This document shows positions 26,153 to 33,623 of a stretch of DNA of 64,000 bases, one piece after another. The notes below the pieces were generated by a model, which was not told where the DNA came from, searched no databases, and worked only from the letters and a program-made list of their open reading frames with translations. This stretch comes from Clostridium tagluense (GTDB taxonomy: Bacteria > Bacillota > Clostridia > Clostridiales > Clostridiaceae). Made by a program: the position numbers and the translations under genes. The stretch spans positions 213,185-277,184 of the forward strand of contig NZ_BHYK01000002.1 of assembly GCF_003865095.1 (NCBI RefSeq), written 5' to 3'. Position 1 is the stretch's first letter; every line of letters begins with the position of its first letter.

Positions 26153-26923
26153 TTAGCGTAAATGTTCATTGAAATTCTCTTCATCGATCCAGTATCCCTG
26201 TTGATTATAATGTTGATACAGTCCATTCTCGTAATCTCGGGTTAACAGAACTTCATCTGTGTATTCCGGTGACTGCTTTATGTCATCACGAAGAAGAGTG
26301 ATAAATACTTTAGATTCATCCCAACTAATGCGTTCTATCCATTTTGGTGAAATAAGAACCTTTTTCCCCGGCCACCAATTCTTTGTATCAATTATTAGGT
26401 AACGAATCGCCAATGTTTTATCATCAACATGTCCAATTGTGACATCTGTAGCTTGGATGTCGTAGCCAATTACATCGCTAGCCATGTGTAAACGGTTTTC
26501 CCGCTGTTCGTGAACTTGAGGTGATCCCATTAATTTTTCTTGGTCTTGACCACTCTCTATGCGAGGAGAAAGTCCATACGTTCCCCACATGTTTGGTCCA
26601 CCCCAATATATTGGCCATTTATAATACTTATAGTAATCCTCTTCGAATTGTTGTGATATAAATTCATCATTATACAAAGACGGACTATTTTCAATCTGAT
26701 TCTTGGTGAGATTAATGGTGATGGATTGTTCTTCTTTATTAACCCCGGCCAAAGCATACGGTGAGATTATTACTTGTCTACCAGTTAACCAATTTCCTGT
26801 GTTTACAATCAAATAGCGAATTGTCCAAAAGTGGTCATCAAAATAGAATTCTTTGACCTTACCTATTTCTCCGTCTATACAGCTTAATTTGTAATTCTTT
26901 AGTGTTTTGGCCTTGTTTAACAT
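26153..26923 (-). CDS. Protein with two PRC-barrel domains
   Basis: A 256-aa protein with tandem PRC-barrel domains: residues ~1-75 (KNYKLSCIDGEIGKVKEFYF, TIRYLIVNTGNWLTGRQVII) and ~145-225 (VIGYDIQATDVTIGHVDDKT, IRYLIIDTKNWWPGKKVLIS). The duplicated phrase RYLI-(V/I)-(N/D)T-(G/K)NW is plain. Between them is an acidic/Tyr-rich linker. PRC-barrels occur in RimM and in photosynthetic reaction-centre H subunits; free-standing double-barrel forms in soil bacteria are of unknown function and often lie with general stress genes. ATG 26923 is used because AAAGGGATG lies ~6 bp upstream; the longer frame to 27022 overlaps the next gene in another frame. Confidence 0.82.
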   Translation of the reverse strand: MLNKAKTLKNYKLSCIDGEIGKVKEFYFDDHFWTIRYLIVNTGNWLTGRQVIISPYALAGVNKEEQSITINLTKNQIENSPSLYNDEFISQQFEEDYYKYYKWPIYWGGPNMWGTYGLSPRIESGQDQEKLMGSPQVHEQRENRLHMASDVIGYDIQATDVTIGHVDDKTLAIRYLIIDTKNWWPGKKVLISPKWIERISWDESKVFITLLRDDIKQSPEYTDEVLLTRDYENGLYQHYNQQGYWIDEENFNEHLR

Positions 26924-26993
26924 AATAACATCCCTTTCATATTTTATTTTTTCGTAAAATGCCTCTGTGTTATATTTAAAATAACACTTTTTA

Positions 26994-27143
26994 TTATCGT
27001 CCTCTTCTACCAATAACATCAAAAACGAATAATATAACAGCTATGACAATTAATGCGTGTATCAGGCCACCACCAATATTAAGCACCAGCCCCAATAACC
27101 AGAAAATTATTAATATTCCTGCTATCCAACGTAAGAATCCCAT
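26994..27143 (-). CDS. Small lmo0937-family membrane protein
   Basis: A 49-aa membrane protein: MGFLRWIAGILIIFWLLGLV followed by LNIGGGLIHALIVIAVILFV and a basic tail ending IGRRGR. It has two hydrophobic helices separated by a glycine turn, matching the lmo0937 family of small membrane proteins commonly found in Firmicutes. RBS AAAGGAGTG precedes the ATG. It ends ~70 bp before the PRC-barrel start and is presumably cotranscribed with it. Function unknown; relatives are often stress-induced. Confidence 0.75.
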   Translation of the reverse strand: MGFLRWIAGILIIFWLLGLVLNIGGGLIHALIVIAVILFVFDVIGRRGR

Positions 27144-27421
27144 ACAGATATCACTCCTTTATAAATTATTTTTTAAAAAAAGGTGTTAATACCTAAATTT
27201 TACGTCTAATACTACACAAATTTAAATTTACGGAAAACTTAGAAAATTATAGTTATAGTATCACTAATGCGCCATATTTCAATCTTTTTCGACAATTAAT
27301 GTAGGCTGTTTCAATATTTTACATGTTTATTGGGTTATACAAATTCAAGCGCTCATTAAAACTTATACGAACTTTGTTACTATATTTTAAGGGTTGATTT
27401 TTCTTGATTCTAATAAATTAG

Positions 27422-27601
27422 AGAATAGTACTTTTTATAGCGGCATTCTATCAGTTGGCAGATAAAAACATAGTCTCTGGTATCCATACTTTGGATGATG
27501 TTAATGAAACTAGAGATTATTTAGATGTTTTTGATTTCATAATTGAAACATCATATCAATCATTATCTTTGCAGTTAACAGGAACCAGGCGAAAGCGATG
27601 A
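27422..27601 (+). pseudogene. ORF fragment of unknown function
   Basis: An open frame of 59 codons without a start codon reads FYQLADKNIVSGIHTLDDVN, ETRDYLDVFDFIIETSYQSL and ends RRKR. The composition is protein-like and unlike the flanking noise, which suggests a remnant of a larger gene cut off by deletion. I do not recognise the family. Confidence 0.3.
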
Positions 27602-27718
27602 AATAAAAAATTCTGTTCAATTAATTATGGAGTAAGTTTTCAATTGTTCAAGAAGAGTGAGGTTCGAGGACAAAATGCTAAGCCACTTTTCAGTTATTAG
27701 ACATCAATAGTAAACAAT

Positions 27719-27775
27719 AACTTCCAGTTATTGTAACGTACCCCGAGGTCGTAGTAAAAACTGGAAGTTTTTACT
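27719..27775 (+). terminator. Hairpin with T-run, possible terminator
   Basis: AACTTCCAGTT pairs with AACTGGAAGTT across a ~30-nt loop and is followed by TTTAC. It may end transcription of the lost gene represented by the fragment at 27422. Confidence 0.5.
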
Positions 27776-27825
27776 TTCTAAAATTAAGTGAATCTGCAAC
27801 AAAATTACTATATTTAAGAATTTTG

Positions 27826-27854
27826 TTGAAATTTGTCGGAAATTATGGTATGAT
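27826..27854 (+). promoter_or_regulatory. Sigma-A type promoter candidate
   Basis: TTGAAA at 27826-27831 and TATGAT at 27849-27854 with a 17-bp spacer. It would transcribe the possible small peptide at 27938 and perhaps the permease at 28217, although a terminator-like hairpin lies between. Confidence 0.5.
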
Positions 27855-27937
27855 ACTTAATATAGATTAGTAGAATATTGTGATGAATTGGTTGTAAAGA
27901 CCGTGATATAAATAGTAATTCAAAAATAAAAGGGAGC

Positions 27938-28012
27938 GTGATTTGTATATTAGGTATAATTGGTGGAGTAGTTGTCATAATTATAATACTCAAAGTCCTC
28001 CATATTTTTTAG
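27938..28012 (+). CDS. Possible 24-aa single-span membrane peptide
   Basis: The frame encodes ICILGIIGGVVVIIIILKVL followed by HIF, an uninterrupted hydrophobic helix. A promoter candidate lies ~85 bp upstream and a terminator ~90 bp downstream, giving it its own transcription unit. The start is uncertain: GGGAG at 27932-27936 is only 1 bp from the GTG at 27938, while an ATT start would be better spaced. Whether it is translated is open. Confidence 0.3.
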   Translation: MICILGIIGGVVVIIIILKVLHIF

Positions 28013-28103
28013 TTGTTATTTTATTAATCAATAACTAAAAACCACAATAAGCGAAAGCAACAAAAAATAAAGAGAGATTTTAAAAAAAGTATAATACATT
28101 AAA

Positions 28104-28156
28104 CTATAACCTATAGACTATACACTTAAAAAAGTATTTAGCCTATAGGTTTTTTA
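28104..28156 (+). terminator. Rho-independent terminator before the permease gene
   Basis: ACCTATAGACTAT...pairs across to the downstream AGCCTATAGGT and is followed by TTTTTTA. It separates the short transcription unit at 27826-28012 from the permease, which starts ~60 bp later. Confidence 0.65.
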
Positions 28157-28216
28157 TTGTAACGTACAGAAATAAGAAAAGAGAAATTTAGAAAACAAGC
28201 TAGTTTGGAGGCGAAA

Positions 28217-29386
28217 ATGAAAATTGATAAAAAATTATTACAATACTGCTTATATTCCACGGTTACCGTACTTCTAATATACATTGGTATAGCAATTTTA
28301 AATAATATAGGAGGTATACTTTCTTTATTATTCAGCACATTAGGGAAAATTATTGGAGTTCTGAAACCGCTTCTTACTGCACTAGTTATCGTGTACTTAT
28401 TGAAACCATGTGTGAACATTGTACAAAATTTTTTTGAAAAGAAAGAAATATTAAAAAAACACGCTTCTAGAAAATTAGTGGGAATTTTAGCAGTGTATAT
28501 ATTGATATTAGTTGGTTTTATAGCTACCATTATTGGAATATATATAATGATTGGTGGAAAATTTTCTAAAAATATGAACATAACTAATATGACGTTAGAC
28601 ATCACTGATTATTTAAAGAATTCAGCATCGTTAGTTAATTCTAATGTTGATAAATTAGAACAATCAAATATTTCAATACTAGGAGGGTTAAAAGATAAGA
28701 TTAACCAAATTATAAATTATGTGCGATCGTATTTTTTTACAAGTATAGGGGTAATGGTAAATTCTATTGTATCTATAGGCTCCAACATAGCTTCATTTAT
28801 TATAGCTATAGTATTAAGCATTTATATAATACATGATTCTAATTATTTTATGAATTTATGGAATAAAATGTTTAATCTTATATTCGCGAAAAGTAAAGCA
28901 GGAGTTAGATTTAAAGAAATATTATGTATTATAGATGATACCACTCATAATTACATAAGAGGACAATTACTAGAGGCTTGTTTTGTAGGAGTTTTATCAG
29001 CCGCTATACTGTATTTTATTGGAATAGATTATGCTTTAATAATAGGGGTCATTTCGGGTATTTGTAACATGATACCATTTATTGGACCCTTGGTGGGAAC
29101 TTTTCTGGCAGTAATTGCAACGCTAACAACTGGACAGCCTATTTCAGCAGTATGGGCAATTATTGGAATGTTTGTAGTTCAACAAGTTGATAATAACTTG
29201 TTGGCACCTAAAGTTATTGGAAATAGTGTGGGATTACATCCAGTATTTATTATGATGGCAATTATTATAGGTGGAAATGTAGGTGGACTTATAGGGATGC
29301 TGATAGCTGTGCCTGTTGTTGCTTCTATTAAAATAGTACTTAGTAAGTGGTATGCTTCTCATATGGAGCGATCCACTACCTTATAA
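28217..29386 (+). CDS. AI-2E (PerM/YdgG/TqsA) family membrane permease
   Basis: A 389-aa polytopic protein of the AI-2E transporter family (PF01594) with about eight helices. Early helices are LLIYIGIAILNNIGGILSLL and VLKPLLTALVIVYLLKP; the conserved C-terminal region has PFIGPLVGTFLAVI, VVQQVDNNLLAPKVIGNSVG and GGLIGMLIAVPV. A long extracytoplasmic or cytoplasmic loop lies at ~130-180. Despite the name, many members are not AI-2 exporters but Na+/H+ antiporters or unassigned permeases. ATG 28217 follows GGAGGCG by 4-5 bp. It looks intact although it lies in a decayed element. A terminator follows at 29535. Confidence 0.88.
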   Translation: MKIDKKLLQYCLYSTVTVLLIYIGIAILNNIGGILSLLFSTLGKIIGVLKPLLTALVIVYLLKPCVNIVQNFFEKKEILKKHASRKLVGILAVYILILVGFIATIIGIYIMIGGKFSKNMNITNMTLDITDYLKNSASLVNSNVDKLEQSNISILGGLKDKINQIINYVRSYFFTSIGVMVNSIVSIGSNIASFIIAIVLSIYIIHDSNYFMNLWNKMFNLIFAKSKAGVRFKEILCIIDDTTHNYIRGQLLEACFVGVLSAAILYFIGIDYALIIGVISGICNMIPFIGPLVGTFLAVIATLTTGQPISAVWAIIGMFVVQQVDNNLLAPKVIGNSVGLHPVFIMMAIIIGGNVGGLIGMLIAVPVVASIKIVLSKWYASHMERSTTL

Positions 29387-29534
29387 CTAAAAAAGAATTA
29401 AAGTACCCAAGGACCAGATACCTTACATAGATTGGGAATAATATGGACAAGCTATATTGATAATGGTTAAGGAGTATAATCTCCGTGAAGAAATAACTAC
29501 CATCAAATCTTTGTTAAAATAATTTAAATAATAT

Positions 29535-29580
29535 GAAGGAGTAATAAACTTTAAAAGAAAGTTTATTACTCCCTTTTAAT
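29535..29580 (+). terminator. Rho-independent terminator
   Basis: GGAGTAATAAACTTT pairs with AAAGTTTATTACTCC around a 5-nt loop and is followed by CTTTTAATTTTT. Confidence 0.8.
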
Positions 29581-29664
29581 TTTTCTTGAAAATAATTGTG
29601 ATAAACGAAATTATCTGGATTTCTTATCTTTTATCCATCTAGTCTTATCTTTTGTTTTCCATTC

Positions 29665-29710
29665 GCGGGGTTAAAACCACCGTCTTTAGACGGTATATGC
29701 TTCTAGCCTT
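29665..29710. mobile_element. IS200/IS605-type end remnant (hairpin)
   Basis: GGTTAAAACCACCGTCTTTA and the following GACGGTATATGCTTCTAG contain a hairpin ACCGTC-TTTA-GACGGT (29679-29694) flanked by the AAAACC and TATATGCTTCTAG context often seen at ends of clostridial IS200/IS605 elements carrying tnpB. No tnpA or tnpB is left. Confidence 0.4.
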
Positions 29711-30262
29711 TTAAGAAACTAAAAAGTTGACCATACTTAGCAAAATAAATTGCTTGCAATTTGATCAGGTCCCCCCTCGTGGGTCTTTGTAAATAAATGG
29801 TCCGTTCTTTCTTTTTTAATATTAAAGTAATTGATTTCGAATTTAGTTGTATTCCGACTTAATATAACGCGGGGGAAGTACCCCTTTTCTTATATCATCA
29901 AAAATAACTTTATGATCATATACATCAGAGAAAATATAATAATCAGCCAAATTCTTAGAATAAGCTTCCATAAAAGCTTGCATCTTACCCATATAGGGGG
30001 TTGTGTAGTAATGGAACAGAAAACCGGTATAAGAACAGAAAATAGTGGTATTCATCTTTTTCAAATTTAATTGTATAGTTAATAAAAAATATGTTTTAAT
30101 TTTTTATAATGTGAAAGTAACATATTGTATTGACTTGTTACTTTCAATGTATTATAAATTAAAAATTAATGTAAAAGTATGAATAATAGGAAGTTTATAA
30201 ATTTGGTTCTTTTTTATTATGTAATGAAGTGCTTTTGTTTCTATTAATACTTATAAACTTAT

Positions 30263-30367
30263 AAAGTTCGTATTTCATACTAAAAACGAACTATGGCTAT
30301 ATTACTAACTTTAATAACTTACTTAAATGCTATACGAACTTTAGCTATATGTAATACGAACTTGAAC
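30263..30367. repeat. Cluster of ATACGAACTTT repeats inside the right element end
   Basis: Copies: AAAGTTCGTAT at 30263-30273 (inverted), AACGAACTA at 30285-30293, ATACGAACTTT at 30332-30342 and ATACGAACTTG at 30354-30364. A fifth copy lies at 27366-27376. The cluster ends within 10 bp of the tRNA-Lys 3' repeat. Confidence 0.6.
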
Positions 30368-30370
30368 ATA

Positions 30371-30410
30371 TAATCAGGGTGCCAGGGTTCAAATCCCTGA
30401 TGTAGCACCA
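30371..30410 (+). repeat. attR-like core: duplicated 3' half of tRNA-Lys
   Basis: TAATCAGGGTGCC to TGTAGCACCA repeats the 3' half of the tRNA-Lys at 23626-23666, lacking one C before AGGG and with TTCAAAT instead of TTCGAAT in the T-loop. There is no 5' half, so it is not a tRNA gene. It marks the right boundary of a ~6.7-kb integrated element. Confidence 0.85.
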
Positions 30411-30418
30411 ATATAAAT

Positions 30419-30458
30419 AACAGATGATTCATTAATTTGAAACATCTGTTATTTTTTT
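30419..30458 (+). terminator. Duplicate of the tRNA-Lys terminator
   Basis: AACAGATGATTCA / TTGAAACATCTGTT followed by ATTTTTTTT corresponds to the terminator at 23675, so the duplication extends beyond the CCA end. Confidence 0.75.
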
Positions 30459-30720
30459 TATGCTCTTTATTAAAAAAATACTAATTTAGCTAATCTTAAT
30501 TAGTTCTTTAACTTCATACAATTGTTTCAGTGAAACTGTTATATGAAAATGTTTTTTTATAGAGCAATGTAAAAAATCAATTTATGACATACTAATATTA
30601 TCACTAGGCAAGTGGGAAAAATGCACAACTAAAAGTTCTAGTAATGCAATATTTGTGATATAATTAATTTGTGACAGTATTTATAAAACAAAACATAAAT
30701 TGTAAGGGGGAGAAAAAATC

Positions 30721-32952
30721 ATGGATTCGTACACATTTTTAATTATACCAGGAATAGTGTTAGTATCAATATTCTTAATTGCTTATGGCATAGGGTTTAC
30801 AAGCATAGGAACAGATGAAGTAGGTATTGTGGAGAAGTGGTGGAGTATGAGTGGTTCAGTGCCTTCAGACGGGTTAATAGCACTTAAAGGAGAAGCGGGT
30901 TATCAACCAGAAGTACTAAGGGCTGGTGTTCACTTTAAAACGCCCTTTAAGTACAAGGTTAAAAAGGTAAGGCTGGTAACTATACCACAAGGTCAAATAG
31001 CTTATGTATTTTCAAGGTCAGGAGAAAGCTTAGGAGATGGTCAAACGCTAGGTAAGGTCATACCAGAATGTAAATCATTCCAAGATGTTGTAGCATTTTT
31101 AAAGAATGATGGGCAAAAGGGACCACAGAGACAGATTCTTCGTGAGGGTACGTATGCATTTAACTTAGCACAATTTATTATAATCACGAAAGACAAGGTA
31201 CATTCAATATTTACTTCAAAGGATGAGACAGCACAAATAGAAACAATGCGAAGTGATTTATCTAGAGTAGCTGGATTTAGTCCTGTACTTATATCAAGTT
31301 CAAAAGTCTCTGAGCAAATTAGCCAACAGGACGATGGTAGTGAAATGCCAGTTGCTAATAAGAGAATAGGTAGTAATTCAGGTAGTCGCGATACTATAGG
31401 TATTGTAACTATTAATGAGGGACCAACGCCTGACAATGGAGCGATTATAGCACCTATTGTTGGTGATGGTATAAATAATGAGTTTTATCATAATAATTTT
31501 CAAGAACCAGAAAAATTCTTAGCTGCAAATGGTAGAAAAGGTAAGCAGATGCAAGTACTTACGGATGGAGTTTACTTCATTAATAGAATGTTTGCAAGTG
31601 TGGATATAGTACCTAAAAGTATAATAGATATCGGTTATGTAGGAGTTGTAGTAAGTTATTTTGGTGATAAAGGTGAAGATGTTTCAGGTACAGGGTACTC
31701 TCATGGAGAACTTGTAGAACAAGGTAAAAAGGGTATTTGGAGAGATTCCATGATGCCAGGAAAGTATGCATTTAATACTTATGCTGGTAAAGTTATGCCA
31801 GTTCCTACTACCAATGTAATATTAAAATGGATTACTGGTCAAAGTGGGGTACACAAGTTAGATGACAATTTAAAAGAAATTAATTTAATAACTAAAGACG
31901 CTTTTGAGCCAAATCTACCTTTAACAGTAGTATTTAATATTGATTATAGAAAAGCTTCATCAGTTATACAAAGGTTTGGGGATATTAAAATGCTAATTGA
32001 GCAATCCCTTGACCCAATGATAGCTGGTTACTTTAAGAATATTGGACAAACGAAAACTCTTATTGAACTAGTTCAAGACAGAAGTCAGATTCAACAACAA
32101 GCGGCAGATGAAATGAAAGAAAAGTTTAAACTTTATGATTTGGAACTACAAGAAGTACTAATTGGAACACCAGCTGCTTCATCTAGTGATACAAGAATTG
32201 ATAAAATCCTTGCTCAGCTTAGAGATAGGCAAGTGGCTATGGAAGAGATTAAAACTAATGAAGCTAAGCAAAAATCTGCTGAAAAGCAAAGAGAATTAAA
32301 TGAAGCCCAAGCAAAAGCAATGGCGCAATCAGCACTTACTCAATCAAGTATTGATATAGAGGTAGCTGATAATAAAGGTAAATCAGAATTAAGACTTGCA
32401 GAACAGTTAGCCTTCAAAACTCAGAAACTTGCTGAAGCAGACAAGTATAAGAGAACTCAAGAAGCGGATGCTGAAAGATACACTAGAGAAGCGCAAGCTG
32501 CAGCACAAGCGAAAACTATAGAATTAACAGCTACGGCAAATGCTAAGCAAGTAGAATTACAAGCAAGTGCAGAAGCATTCAAACTTGAAAAAGTAGGTAA
32601 TGCAACAGCACTTAATATTAAAGCAGTTGCAGATGCTACAGCTGAGCAAGAAACAAAGGTAGGTATTGCAAAGGGAGCAGCAGCAAGGGCTTTAGTTGAT
32701 GCATATGGTGGCCCAGAGTTACAAGTACAACAAAGTGTCATGATAGCATTTGCAGAGGCATTAAAGATAAGCAAGTCTCCGCTTGTACCACAAACTGTAA
32801 TAATGGGTGGTACTGATGGAAAAACACCTAACGCAATGGAAGGAATAATGAGTATGGTGCTAGCAAATATGGCAAGTGAAAAAAATTCAATAGTATCAAA
32901 GCCTATAGAAAATATAATTGTTAAAGAGGTAATAAAACCAGAAAGTGATTAA
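30721..32952 (+). CDS. Flotillin-like SPFH-domain membrane protein
   Basis: A 743-aa protein with one N-terminal membrane helix (~5-25) and an SPFH/Band-7 region running to ~490 (AGVHFKTPFKYKVKKV; ending near KILAQLRDRQVAMEE). The remaining part, ~500-660, is an Ala/Glu/Lys-rich coiled coil as in flotillins. It is much longer than standard FloT (~500 aa) because three related segments interrupt the SPFH region: ~124-153, ~265-296 and ~330-360, each with a G-x-K-G core and a G-x-Y-x-x-N end. Flotillins scaffold ordered membrane domains. RBS is AAGGGGGAG. It is monocistronic, with no NfeD partner beside it, and ends at a CAGTAGAAT-type terminator. Confidence 0.85.
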   Translation: MDSYTFLIIPGIVLVSIFLIAYGIGFTSIGTDEVGIVEKWWSMSGSVPSDGLIALKGEAGYQPEVLRAGVHFKTPFKYKVKKVRLVTIPQGQIAYVFSRSGESLGDGQTLGKVIPECKSFQDVVAFLKNDGQKGPQRQILREGTYAFNLAQFIIITKDKVHSIFTSKDETAQIETMRSDLSRVAGFSPVLISSSKVSEQISQQDDGSEMPVANKRIGSNSGSRDTIGIVTINEGPTPDNGAIIAPIVGDGINNEFYHNNFQEPEKFLAANGRKGKQMQVLTDGVYFINRMFASVDIVPKSIIDIGYVGVVVSYFGDKGEDVSGTGYSHGELVEQGKKGIWRDSMMPGKYAFNTYAGKVMPVPTTNVILKWITGQSGVHKLDDNLKEINLITKDAFEPNLPLTVVFNIDYRKASSVIQRFGDIKMLIEQSLDPMIAGYFKNIGQTKTLIELVQDRSQIQQQAADEMKEKFKLYDLELQEVLIGTPAASSSDTRIDKILAQLRDRQVAMEEIKTNEAKQKSAEKQRELNEAQAKAMAQSALTQSSIDIEVADNKGKSELRLAEQLAFKTQKLAEADKYKRTQEADAERYTREAQAAAQAKTIELTATANAKQVELQASAEAFKLEKVGNATALNIKAVADATAEQETKVGIAKGAAARALVDAYGGPELQVQQSVMIAFAEALKISKSPLVPQTVIMGGTDGKTPNAMEGIMSMVLANMASEKNSIVSKPIENIIVKEVIKPESD

Positions 32953-32959
32953 TATAAAG

Positions 32960-32998
32960 AAAAAAATCAGTAGAATAATATTCTGCTGATTTTTTTTA
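32960..32998 (+). terminator. Rho-independent terminator, CAGTAGAAT-type stem
   Basis: AAAAAATCAGTAGAAT pairs with ATTCTGCTGATTTTTT and is followed by more T residues, just after the flotillin-like gene. Confidence 0.88.
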
Positions 32999-33145
32999 TG
33001 TCACTTTCAACCTTGGTGGTACAATTTCCTACAAGTTTTTATTCAAAAGTTACATAAGTGTGAATTTTATTATTGCAATATTCCAAAGATTATTATAATA
33101 TATAATTATCGGAATAAATTAACAATATTTACAGGGGGAATTATA

Positions 33146-33622
33146 ATGAATAAAACCTTTGATTACAGTAAGTTGGATAGCATATTAATCAATCATGAAT
33201 TTAAATCCTGCAATATTATTGCAATATTACAGGATACGCAAGAAATCTATAGGTATTTACCTAAGGAAATATTTGCATATCTGTCAGAAAAGCTTGGAAT
33301 GAGCAGAGCGAAAATATATAGTGTAGCAACTTTTTATGACAACTTTTCTTTAGAACCTAAAGGCAAATATGTTATAAAAATATGTGACGGGACAGCCTGT
33401 CATGTAAGGAAGTCTATTCCCATATTAAATAAGCTAAGGGATGAATTAGGGCTTTCCGACTCTAAGATTACAACGGATGATTTAGTGTTTACTGTAGAAA
33501 CAGTATCATGTTTAGGTGCCTGTGGGCTTGCACCGGTTATAACAGTTAATGAAAAGGTACATGGTGCTATGACTCCAGAAAAAGCAAAATTGCTTTTAAA
33601 TACACTTAAGGAGGAGAAATAA
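33146..33622 (+). CDS. Hydrogenase NuoE-like [2Fe-2S] subunit (HydC/HndA type)
   Basis: A 158-aa thioredoxin-fold ferredoxin of the NuoE/24-kDa family. The cluster ligands are CDGTAC at ~85-90 and CLGACG at ~125-130 (C-x4-C...C-x3-C). In trimeric NAD-linked [FeFe] hydrogenases this is the HydC subunit that passes electrons near the flavin site. RBS GGGGG is 9 bp upstream of the ATG. It starts a tight operon; the NuoF-like gene follows after 1 bp. Confidence 0.93.
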   Translation: MNKTFDYSKLDSILINHEFKSCNIIAILQDTQEIYRYLPKEIFAYLSEKLGMSRAKIYSVATFYDNFSLEPKGKYVIKICDGTACHVRKSIPILNKLRDELGLSDSKITTDDLVFTVETVSCLGACGLAPVITVNEKVHGAMTPEKAKLLLNTLKEEK

Positions 33623-33623
33623 T

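Larger units (their letters stand above)
27144..28216. other. Gene-poor region inside the tRNA-Lys element
   Basis: About 1.07 kb with no full-length gene. It holds one ATACGAACTTT repeat (27366-27376), an ORF fragment without start codon at 27422-27601, a hairpin with T-run at 27719-27775, a promoter candidate at 27826-27854, a possible 24-aa membrane peptide at 27938-28012 and a terminator at 28104-28156. The promoter of the minus-strand small membrane gene should also lie near 27150-27300. Confidence 0.5.
29387..30370. other. Decayed right part of the tRNA-Lys element
   Basis: Nearly 1 kb of gene debris. A frame ending VKEYNLREEITTIKSLLK (stop near 29520) looks like a gene tail. An IS200/IS605-type end hairpin is at 29665-29706. 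A minus-strand frame at 29843-30064 contains KMQAFMEAYSKNLADYYIFS and VYDHKVIFDDIRKGVLPPRY, protein-like but without an RBS and unrecognised. Four copies of an ACGAACT(T) repeat fill 30263-30367. Confidence 0.45.

Noticed and set aside
29843..30064. 73-aa minus-strand gene
   Set aside because: The frame looks protein-like in its second half but has no ribosome binding site and lies among debris; kept only as a note in the region entry.
30371..30410. A second tRNA-Lys gene
   Set aside because: Only the 3' half is present; upstream sequence cannot form acceptor 5' strand, D-arm or the full anticodon arm. It is an attachment-site duplicate.
33060..33145. Rex (redox repressor) operator before the hydrogenase operon
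   Set aside because: Only an AAATTAACAATA half-site resemblance is visible; the full TTGTTAANNNNTTAACAA palindrome is not present.
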